Shown here piece by piece: positions 1-7,999 of a stretch of 64,000 bases of DNA (within the stretch, counting starts at the first letter, position 1; each line of letters starts with the position of its first letter). The stretch is taken from positions 62,001 through 126,000 of the forward strand of contig NZ_FYEB01000015.1 of the NCBI RefSeq assembly GCF_900187445.1. The letters are read 5' to 3'. The position numbers were made by a program, and so were the translations under genes. This stretch comes from Pseudomonas sp. Irchel s3b2 (GTDB lineage: Bacteria > Pseudomonadota > Gammaproteobacteria > Pseudomonadales > Pseudomonadaceae). The notes under the pieces are model-generated. The model was not told where the DNA came from and did no database searches. It saw nothing but the letters and a program-made list of their open reading frames with translations.

Positions 1-745
1 ACGGCAGGAAGAAGTCATCGATGATCTTGCCAACGGTGGCGTGATCTTCGCGAGCAATCGCGTGGTAGAAATCCATCGCGGTTTTCGGGATGAAGTTGAA
101 TACCGCCGAGGAGTAAACCGGCACGCCCAGCGCTTTGTAGGCCGCGGCGTAGACTTCGGCGGTCGGTAAACCGCCCAGGTAGCTGAAGCGATCACCGAGG
201 CGGCGACGGATCGACACCATCAACTCGATATCGCCCAGGCCATCCTTGTAGCCGATCAGGTTCGGGCAGCGCTCGGCCAGACGTTCCAGCAACGGAGCGG
301 TCAGGCGGCAGACGTTACGGTTGTAGACCACTACGCCGATTTTTACCGATTTGCATACCGCTTCAACGTGGGCAGCAACACCGTCCTGGCTGGCTTCGGT
401 GAGGTAATGCGGCAGCAGTAAAAGGCCTTTGGCGCCCAGACGCTCGGCTTCCTGAGCGTATTCGATGGCCTGGCGGGTGGCGCCACCGACACCGGCGAGG
501 ATCGGCACGCTGGTGGCGCAGGTATCGACGGCAGTCTTGATGATTTCCGAATATTCGCTGGCCGCCAGAGAGAAGAACTCACCGGTGCCGCCCGCGGCGA
601 ACAATGCCGAGGCGCCGTATGGGGCCAGCCATTCGAGACGCTTGATATAGCCCGCGCGATGGAAATCGCCCTGAGCATTGAAGTCGGTGACCGGGAACGA
701 CAGCAGGCCGGAAGAGAGGATGGACTTCAGTTCTTGTGGATTCAT
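1..745 (-). CDS. kdgD: 5-dehydro-4-deoxyglucarate dehydratase (partial, C-terminus beyond the window)
   Basis: Converts 5-keto-4-deoxyglucarate to 2,5-dioxopentanoate (alpha-ketoglutarate semialdehyde) with loss of CO2 and water, in the cytoplasmic breakdown of D-glucarate and galactarate. The protein starts MNPQELKSILSSGLLSFPVT and is a class I aldolase-fold (DapA family) enzyme. The stretch NLIGYKDGLGD holds the expected Schiff-base lysine, and the GGTGEFFSL loop is the family substrate loop. About 248 of roughly 300 residues are present; the 3' end lies off the left edge. The ATG at 743-745 is chosen because it gives the family N-terminus. A perfect palindrome at 802-825 upstream suggests control by the GntR regulator encoded next door. 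Family call is firm; the choice between KdgD and a close DapA paralogue is likely but inferred. Confidence 0.9.
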   Translation of the reverse strand, partial: MNPQELKSILSSGLLSFPVTDFNAQGDFHRAGYIKRLEWLAPYGASALFAAGGTGEFFSLAASEYSEIIKTAVDTCATSVPILAGVGGATRQAIEYAQEAERLGAKGLLLLPHYLTEASQDGVAAHVEAVCKSVKIGVVVYNRNVCRLTAPLLERLAERCPNLIGYKDGLGDIELMVSIRRRLGDRFSYLGGLPTAEVYAAAYKALGVPVYSSAVFNFIPKTAMDFYHAIAREDHATVGKIIDDFFLP

Positions 746-801
746 TTATTCGAACACCCTGGGTAGCAACGTTGTATGAGAAAACCGTTCAGCCTTCGCC
801 G

Positions 802-825
802 AAGTTGTAGGTCATCGTACAACTT
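802..825. promoter_or_regulatory. Candidate FadR/GntR-type operator upstream of kdgD
   Basis: A perfect 8-bp inverted repeat, AAGTTGTA and TACAACTT, flanks an 8-bp spacer (ggtcatcg), 57 bp upstream of the kdgD start. One half plus the spacer recurs with one mismatch at 2011-2024, in front of the neighbouring GntR regulator. A palindrome shared by a catabolic gene and the regulator beside it is what an operator would look like. Binding by that regulator is inferred. Confidence 0.6.
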
Positions 826-827
826 AA

Positions 828-1205
828 AATACAACCGTCAACTGCATTTCATCGCGGGCCTCAACATTTGCGTCAGAAAAGGTAATTCCGTATCTGCTGC
901 TCAAGGACTGGAAACCGGCGGGCGTTGTGAATTCGCCGGCCAAGGTAGATTTCCCAGGGGAGGGCCTCGCAGAGCCTACCGGCGTCTGGGATGAAGCCAG
1001 TGACGATGTGGTAACACAGACGGGAATTGAGCTGCGAATTCCGAAAGCGGAACTGGAAAAGTGCCGGAACACAGAAATCGAATTGCGTTACAAATTCGCG
1101 GATGAGTCGAGTATGGAGCCGTGTTCGGATCCCCTCATGACATCCAACCTGCGCCTGGCCTTTATAGTTCAGGCGCATTACGACACGACCGAAGTGAAGC
1201 CGTAA
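828..1205 (+). pseudogene. Probable decayed fragment of a large Pseudomonas surface-type protein
   Basis: The gap between kdgD and the GntR gene keeps one open + frame after the stop at 825-827. It has no convincing ribosome-binding site or ATG near its beginning. From about position 870 its translation has ordered, protein-like composition, including PAKVDFPGEGLAEPTG and TGIELRIPKAELEKC, then RYKFADES. This reminds me of one module from the large repetitive secreted or surface proteins common in fluorescent pseudomonads. The lack of a start and the short length suggest a remnant. The identification is an impression, not a firm family match. Confidence 0.35.
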
Positions 1206-1211
1206 CGCCTG

Positions 1212-1958
1212 TCACCCCTGTGCCTGCGCCTCTTCATGGGCCTGGCGCAGCCTTTCGCGGCTATTGGTCAGGTGCAGACGCATCGCTGCGCGCGCCGCAT
1301 CGGAATCCTGTCGCGCGATCGCCTCGTAGATTTCCTCGTGCTCGCGGCTCAGGCGACTCATGTAGTGCTGCTGGTCGTCATGGGCCAGGCGCGCGGAGTT
1401 GAGGCGTGTGCGCGGAATAATGCTGGTGCCCAGGTGGGTCATGATGTCGGTGAAGTAGCGGTTGCCGGTGGCCAGGGCAATCTGCAGGTGGAACTGGAAG
1501 TCCGAAGCCACTGCATCGCTGGCGTGGGAGACGCTTTCATTCAGCGCGTCCAGCGCCGCTCGCATCAACGCCAACTGCTCAGGGCTGCGACGTTGCGCGG
1601 CAAGGCCGGCGGACTCCACTTCCAGGCTGATGCGCAATTCCAGAATCGCCAATACGTCGCGCAAGGTCACCACGGTGGCCGGGTCGATACGGAAACCGCT
1701 CGGGCTCGGGGTGTCGAGCACGAAGGTGCCGATGCCGTGGCGGGTTTCAACCTGCCCTGCCGCCTGCAAACGGGAAATCGCTTCGCGCACCACGGTGCGG
1801 CTGACGCCATGGGCCTCCATGATCGCCGACTCGGTGGGCAACTTGTCGCCACGTTTGAGGTGACCATCGCGGATCTGCTCGGACAGCACCGTCACCAGTT
1901 CCTGAGCGAGGCTGCGGCGCTTGCGAGGGAGGCGAGGTGTGTCGATCGGGTTTTCCAT
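1212..1958 (-). CDS. FadR-subfamily GntR transcriptional regulator
   Basis: A 248-residue DNA-binding regulator. The N-terminal winged helix spans about residues 15-80 (LAQELVTVLSEQIRDGHLKR, then the recognition region HGVSRTVVREAISRL). The C-terminal FCD ligand domain spans about 100-230, with the metal-type histidines expected in DFQFHLQIALATGN and LSREHEEIYEAI. The frame is open upstream, but the ATG at 1956-1958 fits the family length. It sits beside kdgD and shares an operator-like sequence with it, so it probably controls glucarate/galactarate catabolism and its own promoter. The ligand is not evident from sequence. Confidence 0.88.
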   Translation of the reverse strand: MENPIDTPRLPRKRRSLAQELVTVLSEQIRDGHLKRGDKLPTESAIMEAHGVSRTVVREAISRLQAAGQVETRHGIGTFVLDTPSPSGFRIDPATVVTLRDVLAILELRISLEVESAGLAAQRRSPEQLALMRAALDALNESVSHASDAVASDFQFHLQIALATGNRYFTDIMTHLGTSIIPRTRLNSARLAHDDQQHYMSRLSREHEEIYEAIARQDSDAARAAMRLHLTNSRERLRQAHEEAQAQG

Positions 1959-2010
1959 GGTGAACGTCTGTCTCAAAAATTCGGCTGAGCCCGCATCATA
2001 GCGCATGCGA

Positions 2011-2024
2011 GTTGTACGATCACC
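2011..2024. promoter_or_regulatory. Candidate autoregulatory operator of the GntR regulator
   Basis: The sequence gttgtacgatcacc lies 53-66 bp upstream of the regulator start. It matches 13 of 14 bases of the half-site plus spacer of the palindrome at 802-825, read on the opposite strand. The second half-site is not conserved here, so this would be a weaker, asymmetric site. Confidence 0.45.
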
Positions 2025-2028
2025 ACCG

Positions 2029-2130
2029 CCCCCTGTAGGAGCGAGGCTTGCCCGCGAAGGCCTCCCCGCGGTTTTCAATCGAAGACCGCGTTATCGTTCT
2101 TCGCGGGCAAGCCTCGCTCCTACAGGGGGG
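2029..2130. repeat. REP palindrome pair (GTAGGAGCGAGGCTTGCCCGCGAA class)
   Basis: Two nearly perfect inverted arms of about 31 bp, at roughly 2029-2059 and 2100-2130, flank a 40-bp loop between the GntR regulator and the ABC transporter. Each arm carries the Pseudomonas REP core gtaggagcgaggcttgcccg. It partly overlaps neither coding region. Confidence 0.85.
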
Positions 2131-2139
2131 AGGTGGTGT

Positions 2140-3867
2140 TCAGGCGGTGACGGTCTGGTCCACCAGATGGCCATTCTCGATGCGCACATGCCGTGGATGG
2201 AAACGCTTCAGGCTGCTGCGATGGCCGACGCTGACGATGCTCAAACCCGGCAACTCGTCGATCAACGCCTGATACAACGACGCTTCATCCTCTTCGTCCA
2301 TCGCCGAAGTGGCTTCATCCATATACAACCATTGCGGCGCATAAAGCAGCGCGCGGGCGAAGGCCAGTCGTTGCTGCTCACCTGGCGAGAGCATGCGCTG
2401 CCAGTGATTGCCTTCATCCAGACGCGAAACCAGATGCGGCAAGCGGCAGGTTTCCAGCACGTGGACGTAGCGCTCGTGCGGGTAGGTGTCGCCGGGTTGT
2501 GGATAACTCAGCGCCTCGCGCAAGGTGCCAATCGGCAGATAGGGTTTTTGCGGCAGGAACAGATACCGTGCCGTCGGCAGACGGATGCTGCCATGGCCAG
2601 CCGGCCAGAGGTGCCCCATCGCCCGCAGCAACGTCGATTTGCCGCTGCCGGAACGACCGCTAAGCATGACGCGCTCGCCCTCCTCCACAGTCATGTCGGC
2701 GTTGGTCAGCAGATGACGACCGTCTGCGAGATCGAGGCCAAGGTTATGTACCTTCAACGTCGTGCCTTGGTTCTGTACATCGATGGCCGGTGCGCGCTGT
2801 TCGTTGTCAGTCATGGCCTGATGGAAACTCAATAGACGATCGCAAGTGGCGCGCCACTCAGCAAGGCCCTGGTACGCACTGATAAACCAACTGAAGTTCT
2901 CCTGCACGTTGCCGAACGCCGAGTTGATTTGCATCAATTCACCAAGCTCAATCTTGCCGGCGAAGTAACGCGGTGCGGCGACCATGAACGGAAAGATGAT
3001 TGCGATCTGGCCATAACCGGAAGTGAAAAAGGTCAGGCGTTTGGACACTTTCATGATGTCCCAGAAGTTGTGCCAGACCAGGCCGAAACGGCTGCTCAGA
3101 CGGCGGTTCTCATTGGGCTCACCGTTGTACAACGCAATGCTTTCGGCATTCTCGCGAACCCGCACCATGGAGAAACGCAAGTCGGCTTCGAAACGTTGCT
3201 GGTTGTTGTTGAGACCGATCAGACGACGCCCGATCAAATGCGTGAGCCAGCTGCCGACGATGGCGTAAACCAATGCACACCAAAACATATAGCCGGGAAT
3301 CGTATAGCCAAATACTTCGATGCTGCCTGATACCCCCCACAGAATGATTGAGAATGACACTAGGCTGACGACGGTGCGGATCAAACCAAGGCCCAGGGCC
3401 AAGGTATTGGAGGTGAATTTATTGAGGTCTTCGGAAATCCGTTGGTCCGGGTTATCGGTGTAACCGCCCTGCTCCAGTTGGTAGTAGTTTTTATTGCCGA
3501 GCCAACGGGTGAAGTGCTTCTCGGTGAGCCAGGCCCGCCAACGGATGGTCAGCATCTGGGTCAGATAGAGCTGATACACCGCGCCGAGAATCGCCACCGC
3601 CGCGATGCCGCAGAAATACAGAATCAAATGCCAGAACGCCGCTTCGTCCTTCTTCTGCAAGGCGTTGTAGAAGTCCTTGTACCAACTGTTGAGCCACACT
3701 GAAATCGCCACGCTGAACAATGACAGCGCGATCACGGCGATCAGCAACGTCCAGGCCTTGCCCTTCTCTTCGCTACGCCAGTAAGGCGTGGTCATTGCCC
3801 AGACTTTGCGAAAAAACTGCCCGCGCACAGCATCGTTGACCGCGGAATATTCAGCGTTCTGATTCAT
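2140..3867 (-). CDS. SbmA/BacA-like ABC transporter, fused permease and ATPase
   Basis: A 575-residue half-transporter of the ABC_membrane_2 / YddA-Rv1819c type, predicted to sit in the inner membrane as a homodimer. Relatives move vitamin B12, antimicrobial peptides or bleomycin-like compounds; the substrate here is unknown. Several hydrophobic segments fill about residues 30-330 (for example TLLIAVIALSLFSVAISVWL). The ATPase follows with Walker A GRSGSGKST, signature LSPGEQQR and Walker B WLYMDEATS. The upstream in-frame extension was rejected in favour of ATG 3865-3867, which gives the start MNQNAEYS. It stands alone between a REP pair and roxR. Confidence 0.88.
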   Translation of the reverse strand: MNQNAEYSAVNDAVRGQFFRKVWAMTTPYWRSEEKGKAWTLLIAVIALSLFSVAISVWLNSWYKDFYNALQKKDEAAFWHLILYFCGIAAVAILGAVYQLYLTQMLTIRWRAWLTEKHFTRWLGNKNYYQLEQGGYTDNPDQRISEDLNKFTSNTLALGLGLIRTVVSLVSFSIILWGVSGSIEVFGYTIPGYMFWCALVYAIVGSWLTHLIGRRLIGLNNNQQRFEADLRFSMVRVRENAESIALYNGEPNENRRLSSRFGLVWHNFWDIMKVSKRLTFFTSGYGQIAIIFPFMVAAPRYFAGKIELGELMQINSAFGNVQENFSWFISAYQGLAEWRATCDRLLSFHQAMTDNEQRAPAIDVQNQGTTLKVHNLGLDLADGRHLLTNADMTVEEGERVMLSGRSGSGKSTLLRAMGHLWPAGHGSIRLPTARYLFLPQKPYLPIGTLREALSYPQPGDTYPHERYVHVLETCRLPHLVSRLDEGNHWQRMLSPGEQQRLAFARALLYAPQWLYMDEATSAMDEEDEASLYQALIDELPGLSIVSVGHRSSLKRFHPRHVRIENGHLVDQTVTA

Positions 3868-3963
3868 GGATAAGGCTCGATAAAGAAAAGAACACACACG
3901 AGCCGATCATAAATGATCGACCCGGCTTGTAACGAGGTGTGACAACAATTGTTCAGCGCCAGT

Positions 3964-4524
3964 TCAGCGACGGACCGGGCGCTTCTGCAGTTTGCGCTGC
4001 AGCGTGCGGCGGTGCATGCCCAAGGCGCGGGCAGTAGCGGAGATGTTGCCTTCGTGCTCGGTCAGTACGCGCTGGATGTGCTCCCACTGGAGACGGTCCA
4101 CGGACATCGGGTTTTCCGGCACCAGCGTGTCAAGGTCGGCGTGCTCGGAGAGCAATGCGGCCAGCACGTCATCGGCGTCCGCCGGTTTGCACAGGTAATT
4201 GCAGGCACCGCGCTTGATCGCCTCGACAGCGGTGGCGATGCTCGAGTAACCGGTGAGGATCACCACGCGCATTTCCGGATCGAGTTCGAGCAGCTTGGGC
4301 AGCAACACCAGGCCCGAGTCGCCGTCCATTTTCAGATCAAGGGCGGCGTAATCCGGAATGTCGGCCTGGGCGATGGTCAGGCCTTCTTCGGCGGAACCTG
4401 CTGTACTGACCCGAAAACCACGGCGGGCCATGGCGCGGGCCATCACGCGGGTGAAGGTTGCGTCGTCATCTACCAGCAGCAAATGCGGCAGTTCTTCGCC
4501 TTCGACTTGGATCTCGTCACTCAT
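3964..4524 (-). CDS. roxR: Redox response regulator RoxR (RegA/PrrA/ActR family)
   Basis: A 186-residue response regulator paired with RoxS. The receiver domain covers about residues 12-125, with the acidic pocket VDDD near 18-21 and the phosphorylation site Asp63 (ALDLKMDGDSG). A proline-rich linker leads to a Fis-type helix-turn-helix at the extreme C-terminus (GNISATARALGMHRRTLQRK), which is almost invariant in this family. The ATG at 4522-4524 follows a GAGGAG ribosome-binding site and overlaps the end of roxS by 8 bp, implying translational coupling. In pseudomonads RoxSR controls cyanide-insensitive oxidase and other respiratory genes. Confidence 0.95.
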   Translation of the reverse strand: MSDEIQVEGEELPHLLLVDDDATFTRVMARAMARRGFRVSTAGSAEEGLTIAQADIPDYAALDLKMDGDSGLVLLPKLLELDPEMRVVILTGYSSIATAVEAIKRGACNYLCKPADADDVLAALLSEHADLDTLVPENPMSVDRLQWEHIQRVLTEHEGNISATARALGMHRRTLQRKLQKRPVRR

Positions 4525-5779
4525 GTTCGTCTCCTCGGGCGACACGGGGCAGGCGCAGCTCGGTCAGCGTGCCACCTTCCTCATGACTGTAGAGTTTCAC
4601 TGAGCCGCCGGCGCGTGTCACGCTGGCCTTGCTCAAAAACAGGCCCAGGCCGAAACCTTTGCCCTTGGTGGTAAAAAACGGTTTGCCGATCTGCTCGGCA
4701 ATGGCCAGCGGCACACCGGCGCCATGGTCGCGAATGCTGATGGTCAGATCCTCGGCATTCCAGTCCAGGGTCACTTGCAAGCCTTCGGGGCACGCATCGG
4801 CGGCGTTGTTCAGCAAATTTAGCAGGGCTTGGGTCAGGTCCGGCGGCGGCGCCATGCGCGGCACGGTCCCCTGGCCCAGGCGCTGGAAGCGGTAACTGGC
4901 TTCCGGGCGCATCAGGTGCCAGCGGTTCAGGGCTTCGTCGAGCCAGTCGGTGACGTCCTGCATCTCCACCGCCAAGCGACGATTGGCTTCCGCCGCCCGA
5001 ACCAACTGCTGCAAGGTTTCTTTGCAGAGTTTGACCTGATCCTGCAACACGCTCAAATCGTCCTGCAACAGCGGGTCGGGATGGTCCTGGCGCATTTCCT
5101 TGAGCAGCACGCTCATGGTTGCCAGTGGTGTGCCCAGTTCATGGGCTGCGCCGGCAGCCTGGGTCGCGACGGCCAGCAATTGCTGATCGCGCAGGCCTTC
5201 TTCGCGACGAATGGCACGCAGTTCCTCTTGGCGGCGTAGCTCTTCGGCCATGCGGGCGGCGAAGAAGGTGATGACTGCCGCAGCCAGGGCGAAACTCAGC
5301 CACATGCCATAGATCTGCAAATTTTCCCGGGCGATCGGGAACGTTTCCAGTGGGTAGAACCGCGCCAGCAGCAACGTGTAAAGCGCCAGGGCAATGCCCG
5401 ACAGAATCACCGAATAACGCCAAGGTAGCGTCACGGCGGCGATGGTCAGCGGCACCAGATAATAAGAGACGAACGGGTTGGTCGAACCGCCGGAGAAGTA
5501 CAGCAAGGCACTGTGGATAAACAGGTCGCAGGCCAGTTGCAGCGCGTATTCAAGCTCGGTGACTGGCCAGGAGGTACGCAGGCGGACGGCGGTGAACACG
5601 CAGAGCAGGATCGAGCAACCGAGGGTCATTGCCAGTTGCACCCACGGCAACGGCAGCAGGTCGAACCAGTAGGCCAGGCCCACGGAACCGGCCTGAGCGG
5701 CCAGCACCAACGTGCGGATGAACGTGAGCCGCCAGAGGTTCTGGCGAGTGGCGGAAGTGATTTGAACGGGGGCGAGCAT
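4517..5779 (-). CDS. roxS: Redox sensor histidine kinase RoxS (RegB/PrrB family)
   Basis: A 420-residue inner-membrane kinase with about six N-terminal membrane segments (residues 20-175). The periplasmic heptad GGSTNPF at 97-103 matches the quinone-binding motif described for RegB. The H-box His213 lies in AAHELGTPLATM. Cys252 in KLCKETL sits where RegB has its redox-active cysteine. The N-box LLNLLNNAADACP and a GLGLFLSK G-box complete the ATPase domain. ATG 5777-5779 is preceded by GGAGAG; a longer open frame upstream has no support. It forms an operon with roxR. Confidence 0.95.
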   Translation of the reverse strand: MLAPVQITSATRQNLWRLTFIRTLVLAAQAGSVGLAYWFDLLPLPWVQLAMTLGCSILLCVFTAVRLRTSWPVTELEYALQLACDLFIHSALLYFSGGSTNPFVSYYLVPLTIAAVTLPWRYSVILSGIALALYTLLLARFYPLETFPIARENLQIYGMWLSFALAAAVITFFAARMAEELRRQEELRAIRREEGLRDQQLLAVATQAAGAAHELGTPLATMSVLLKEMRQDHPDPLLQDDLSVLQDQVKLCKETLQQLVRAAEANRRLAVEMQDVTDWLDEALNRWHLMRPEASYRFQRLGQGTVPRMAPPPDLTQALLNLLNNAADACPEGLQVTLDWNAEDLTISIRDHGAGVPLAIAEQIGKPFFTTKGKGFGLGLFLSKASVTRAGGSVKLYSHEEGGTLTELRLPRVARGDEHE

Positions 5780-6153
5780 GAGCTCTCCTGATGAGCGCTC
5801 CAGGCGGATCGCACGGAGTATAACCAAGCACAGGGGGTGACAGGCAAAAGTGCGGCAAACGGCCACATGGCAGGAAGGTTTGCTGCGTCTATAAGGACGC
5901 CTTCGCGGGCAAGTCGGATCGCCGTACCGCTCGCTCCTACGGGATTTTGGCGTGCAGGAGTTTATATACGACGTATTCCTGTAGGAGCGAGCGGTGCGGC
6001 GATCCGACTTGCCCGCGAATGGCCGCAACGCGCTCACCAGCCTTCCATCTGTATAGAAGTTGTAACTGTGCGAACCGGACCATTGAGGCTAGAGTCTGAT
6101 GGTTTCACGCAGGTTCGGACTTTAACCCCTGCGCATCGTCCAAGGAGCTTTTC
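5780..6153. other. Intergenic region between roxS and the SIMPL gene
   Basis: A 374-bp divergent gap. Most of its middle is the REP pair at 5901-6022. The remaining flanks must hold the promoters of roxSR and the SIMPL gene, but I could not pick a convincing -35/-10 pair for either. Confidence 0.5.
5901..6022. repeat. REP palindrome pair
   Basis: Inverted arms at about 5901-5945 and 5978-6020 carry the same ggagcgagcgg...cttgcccgcgaa type core with a GATCC(G)-rich middle. They face each other across a roughly 30-bp spacer in the roxS-SIMPL gap. Confidence 0.8.
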
Positions 6154-6867
6154 ATGCACACATTGCGCCGCAGCGCCGCCCTTCTTGCCTTAAGCGTTGG
6201 CACCGTCAGTCTTCCGGCCCTGGCCGTCGACGAACTGCATTACAACCAGATATCCCTGCGCGCCGAAGTCAGCCAGGAAGTGGCCCGCGACCTGATGATC
6301 GTGACCCTCTACACCGAAGAGCAAAACACCGACCCGGCCAAACTCGCCGCCGACGTCAGCACCACCATGAACAAAGCACTGGCCCAGGCTAAAGAAGTCA
6401 AAGACATCACCCTGCGTCAGGGCAGCCGCAACAGCTACCCGATCTATGACACCAAAGGCCAGAAAATCACCGGCTGGCGCGAACGCGCCGAACTGCGCCT
6501 GGAAAGCTCGGACTTCGCCGCCCTCTCCAAACTCACCGGCGAACTGCTCACCGACCTGAAAATGGGCGGCATGGACTTCGCCATCGCCACCCCAACCCGC
6601 AAGGCCAGCGAAGACGCACTGCTCAAAGAAGCCGTGACCGCCTTCAAATCCCGCGCCCAACTGGCCACTGACGCCCTGGGCGGCAAGAGCTACAAAATCG
6701 TCAACCTGAACCTCAACAGCAATGGTTATCCACAACCGTACATGCGTGGGCCGATGATGATGAAAGCCGCGGCAATGGATTCAGCGCCAGTAACGCCAGA
6801 GGTTGAAGCAGGGACCAGCCAGGTCAGTATGACGGCGGATGGGGCGATTGAAGTGTTGATGCAGTGA
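6154..6867 (+). CDS. Secreted SIMPL-domain (DUF541) protein
   Basis: A 237-residue periplasmic or outer-envelope protein. A signal peptide covers residues 1-24 (MHTLRRSAALLALSVGTVSL, with cleavage expected after the Ala-Leu-Ala motif). The rest is a SIMPL/DUF541 domain, a family of secreted proteins of mostly unknown role, some linked to oxidative-stress tolerance. The ATG at 6154 follows an AAGGAG site. A strong terminator follows at 6886-6922, so it is a single-gene unit. The C-terminal tail (residues 190-237) is Met- and Ala-rich and probably flexible. Confidence 0.88.
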   Translation: MHTLRRSAALLALSVGTVSLPALAVDELHYNQISLRAEVSQEVARDLMIVTLYTEEQNTDPAKLAADVSTTMNKALAQAKEVKDITLRQGSRNSYPIYDTKGQKITGWRERAELRLESSDFAALSKLTGELLTDLKMGGMDFAIATPTRKASEDALLKEAVTAFKSRAQLATDALGGKSYKIVNLNLNSNGYPQPYMRGPMMMKAAAMDSAPVTPEVEAGTSQVSMTADGAIEVLMQ

Positions 6868-6885
6868 TTGGATAAGGGTTAAACG

Positions 6886-6922
6886 AAAACCGGCGATCAA
6901 TAAGTGATCACCGGTTTTTTTG
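6886..6922 (+). terminator. Rho-independent terminator of the SIMPL gene
   Basis: The stem ACCGGcGATCA / TGATCaCCGGT has a 5-base loop and is followed by a run of seven T residues, 20 bp after the SIMPL stop codon. Confidence 0.9.
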
Positions 6923-6979
6923 TGCCCTGAAGAAACGGAGTTTGTCCGTCAGGCCCTGTGTTGATTGATCTGCCGTCAA

Positions 6980-7076
6980 TCGCGGGCAAGTCGAATCGTC
7001 GCACCGCCGCTCCCACAAGGTCATGCGCCAATTTCAAATCAGCACAAATCCTGGGGGAGCGGGCTTGCCCGCGATG
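6980..7076. repeat. REP-like inverted repeat, diverged
   Basis: The arm cgcgggcaagtcgaatcg...gctcccac is partly mirrored by gggggagcgggcttgcccgcg about 50 bp later. The central bases differ between arms, so this copy is more decayed than those at 2029 and 5901. It lies between the SIMPL terminator and the DUF6124 gene. Confidence 0.65.
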
Positions 7077-7090
7077 AACGATAACGCGGT

Positions 7091-7459
7091 CTACGCCGGA
7101 TCGACGTTATCCAGCGCCCGGTTCACCGCCAATTCCGCCAACATAATGATCTGTTGAATCGCCAACGCCGTATGACGCTGCGGGCCGATCAGATTGTTGG
7201 CGAAATCGCTGGCCAGGACACTCGCTGAGGCCAACGATTCGTAGGCGTAGGCCAGCAGGCTTTCGGTGCCGGCACCCGGGGCGACCATGAACAGGGTGCT
7301 GGGGCGACGGGGTTTTTCTGTGTATTGCGCGGGGGGATCGAGATAGTAGTCGAGGGCGCGCTTTATGGCTTCGCGGTCTTTGAGTAATTCTTCGGTGCGC
7401 GAAGCTTCGGCGTTGGGTGTGGTGGTGTTGAAGGGTGGGTCGGGGATTAATTTGTCCAT
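7091..7459 (-). CDS. DUF6124-like small Pseudomonas protein
   Basis: A 122-residue cytoplasmic protein of unknown function. It begins MDKLIPDPPFNTT. The conserved C-terminal part reads SLLAYAYESLASASVLASDF and then IQQIIMLAELAVNRALDN, which I recognise from a family common in fluorescent pseudomonads (DUF6124, related to DUF3077). No signal peptide or membrane segment is visible. The ATG at 7457-7459 gives the family N-terminus. The roughly 240 bp upstream is unusually structured (see 7480-7700), suggesting RNA-level control or a mobile cassette-like unit. Confidence 0.7.
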   Translation of the reverse strand: MDKLIPDPPFNTTTPNAEASRTEELLKDREAIKRALDYYLDPPAQYTEKPRRPSTLFMVAPGAGTESLLAYAYESLASASVLASDFANNLIGPQRHTALAIQQIIMLAELAVNRALDNVDPA

Positions 7460-7479
7460 TGAAAAATTTCTCCAGCGTT

Positions 7480-7700
7480 GGAGCCTCCACTCGCCGCTTC
7501 TCACACGGCGAAGAGGTGGCAGCTATGTGCGAGGTGAGAAGACCGGTTATGGACACCCGGCCGGACCGAAGTCCGCCCGCACACAGCCGCCATAACGCAT
7601 TTGCAGGCAGCTAATAAACTGGCGGCGATTATGCGTGTACAGACACTGGATGACCATAAGTTGCCGGGCTTCTCACACCCGATCGCTGAGTTGTCAGCGA
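7480..7700 (-). ncRNA. Candidate structured leader / conserved element upstream of the DUF6124 gene
   Basis: On the gene's strand, a long-range pair GTTATGG / CCATAAC (7546-7552 with 7590-7596) encloses a tight hairpin CGGAC-ttcg-GTCCG (7562-7575). Two copies of TGTGAGAAGC, at about 7497-7506 and 7669-7678, flank the structure. I recall very similar sequence in front of DUF3077/DUF6124 genes elsewhere in Pseudomonas. It may be an untranslated leader or a repeat family; its function is unknown. Confidence 0.45.
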
Positions 7701-7797
7701 CAGCCAAAGGTTATTGGGCCCGCGTCCGACCGACAACCTGAAAAATGCGTGGGAAAGTTCCATGTTTTGACACATCCATTAAACATTCAAAAGCGGA

Positions 7798-7847
7798 ACG
7801 CGGAGCGTGCCTGGCGGCATTCCCACGCGGGAGAGTGAGAGCGATCA
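7798..7847. repeat. Degenerate half of a GGAACGC...GCATTCCCACGC repeat
   Basis: The segment gcggaacgcggagcgtgcctggcggcattcccacg, followed by a gagcgatca tail, resembles one half of the intact palindromic repeat at 30712-30824. It has several mismatches. Confidence 0.4.
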
Positions 7848-7889
7848 ATCCCACGTCTGACACCGAATTATCGTCTGACACGGATTACT

Positions 7890-7978
7890 TGTAGGGGCTG
7901 TCGAGTGAAACGAGGCTGCGATCTTTTGATCTTAAAAAACAACGTCAAAAGATCGCAGCCTTCGGCAGCTCCTACAGT
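7890..7978. repeat. Inverted repeat of the GCTGCGATCTTTTGAT class
   Basis: The arms GAGGCTGCGATCTTTTGA and TCAAAAGATCGCAGCCTTCG face each other. Outer arms gtaggggctg and cagctcctac complete a 90-bp palindromic unit. A related unit is at 32724-32828. Its right end directly abuts the broken binding-protein remnant that begins near 8000, which suggests involvement in the deletion. Confidence 0.75.
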
Positions 7979-7999
7979 GGAGCGGTGTGCCCCGCCCCT

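Noticed and set aside
4525..4545. Longer RoxR starting at 4545
   Set aside because: The start at 4524 has a GAGGAG site at proper distance and the usual overlap with roxS.
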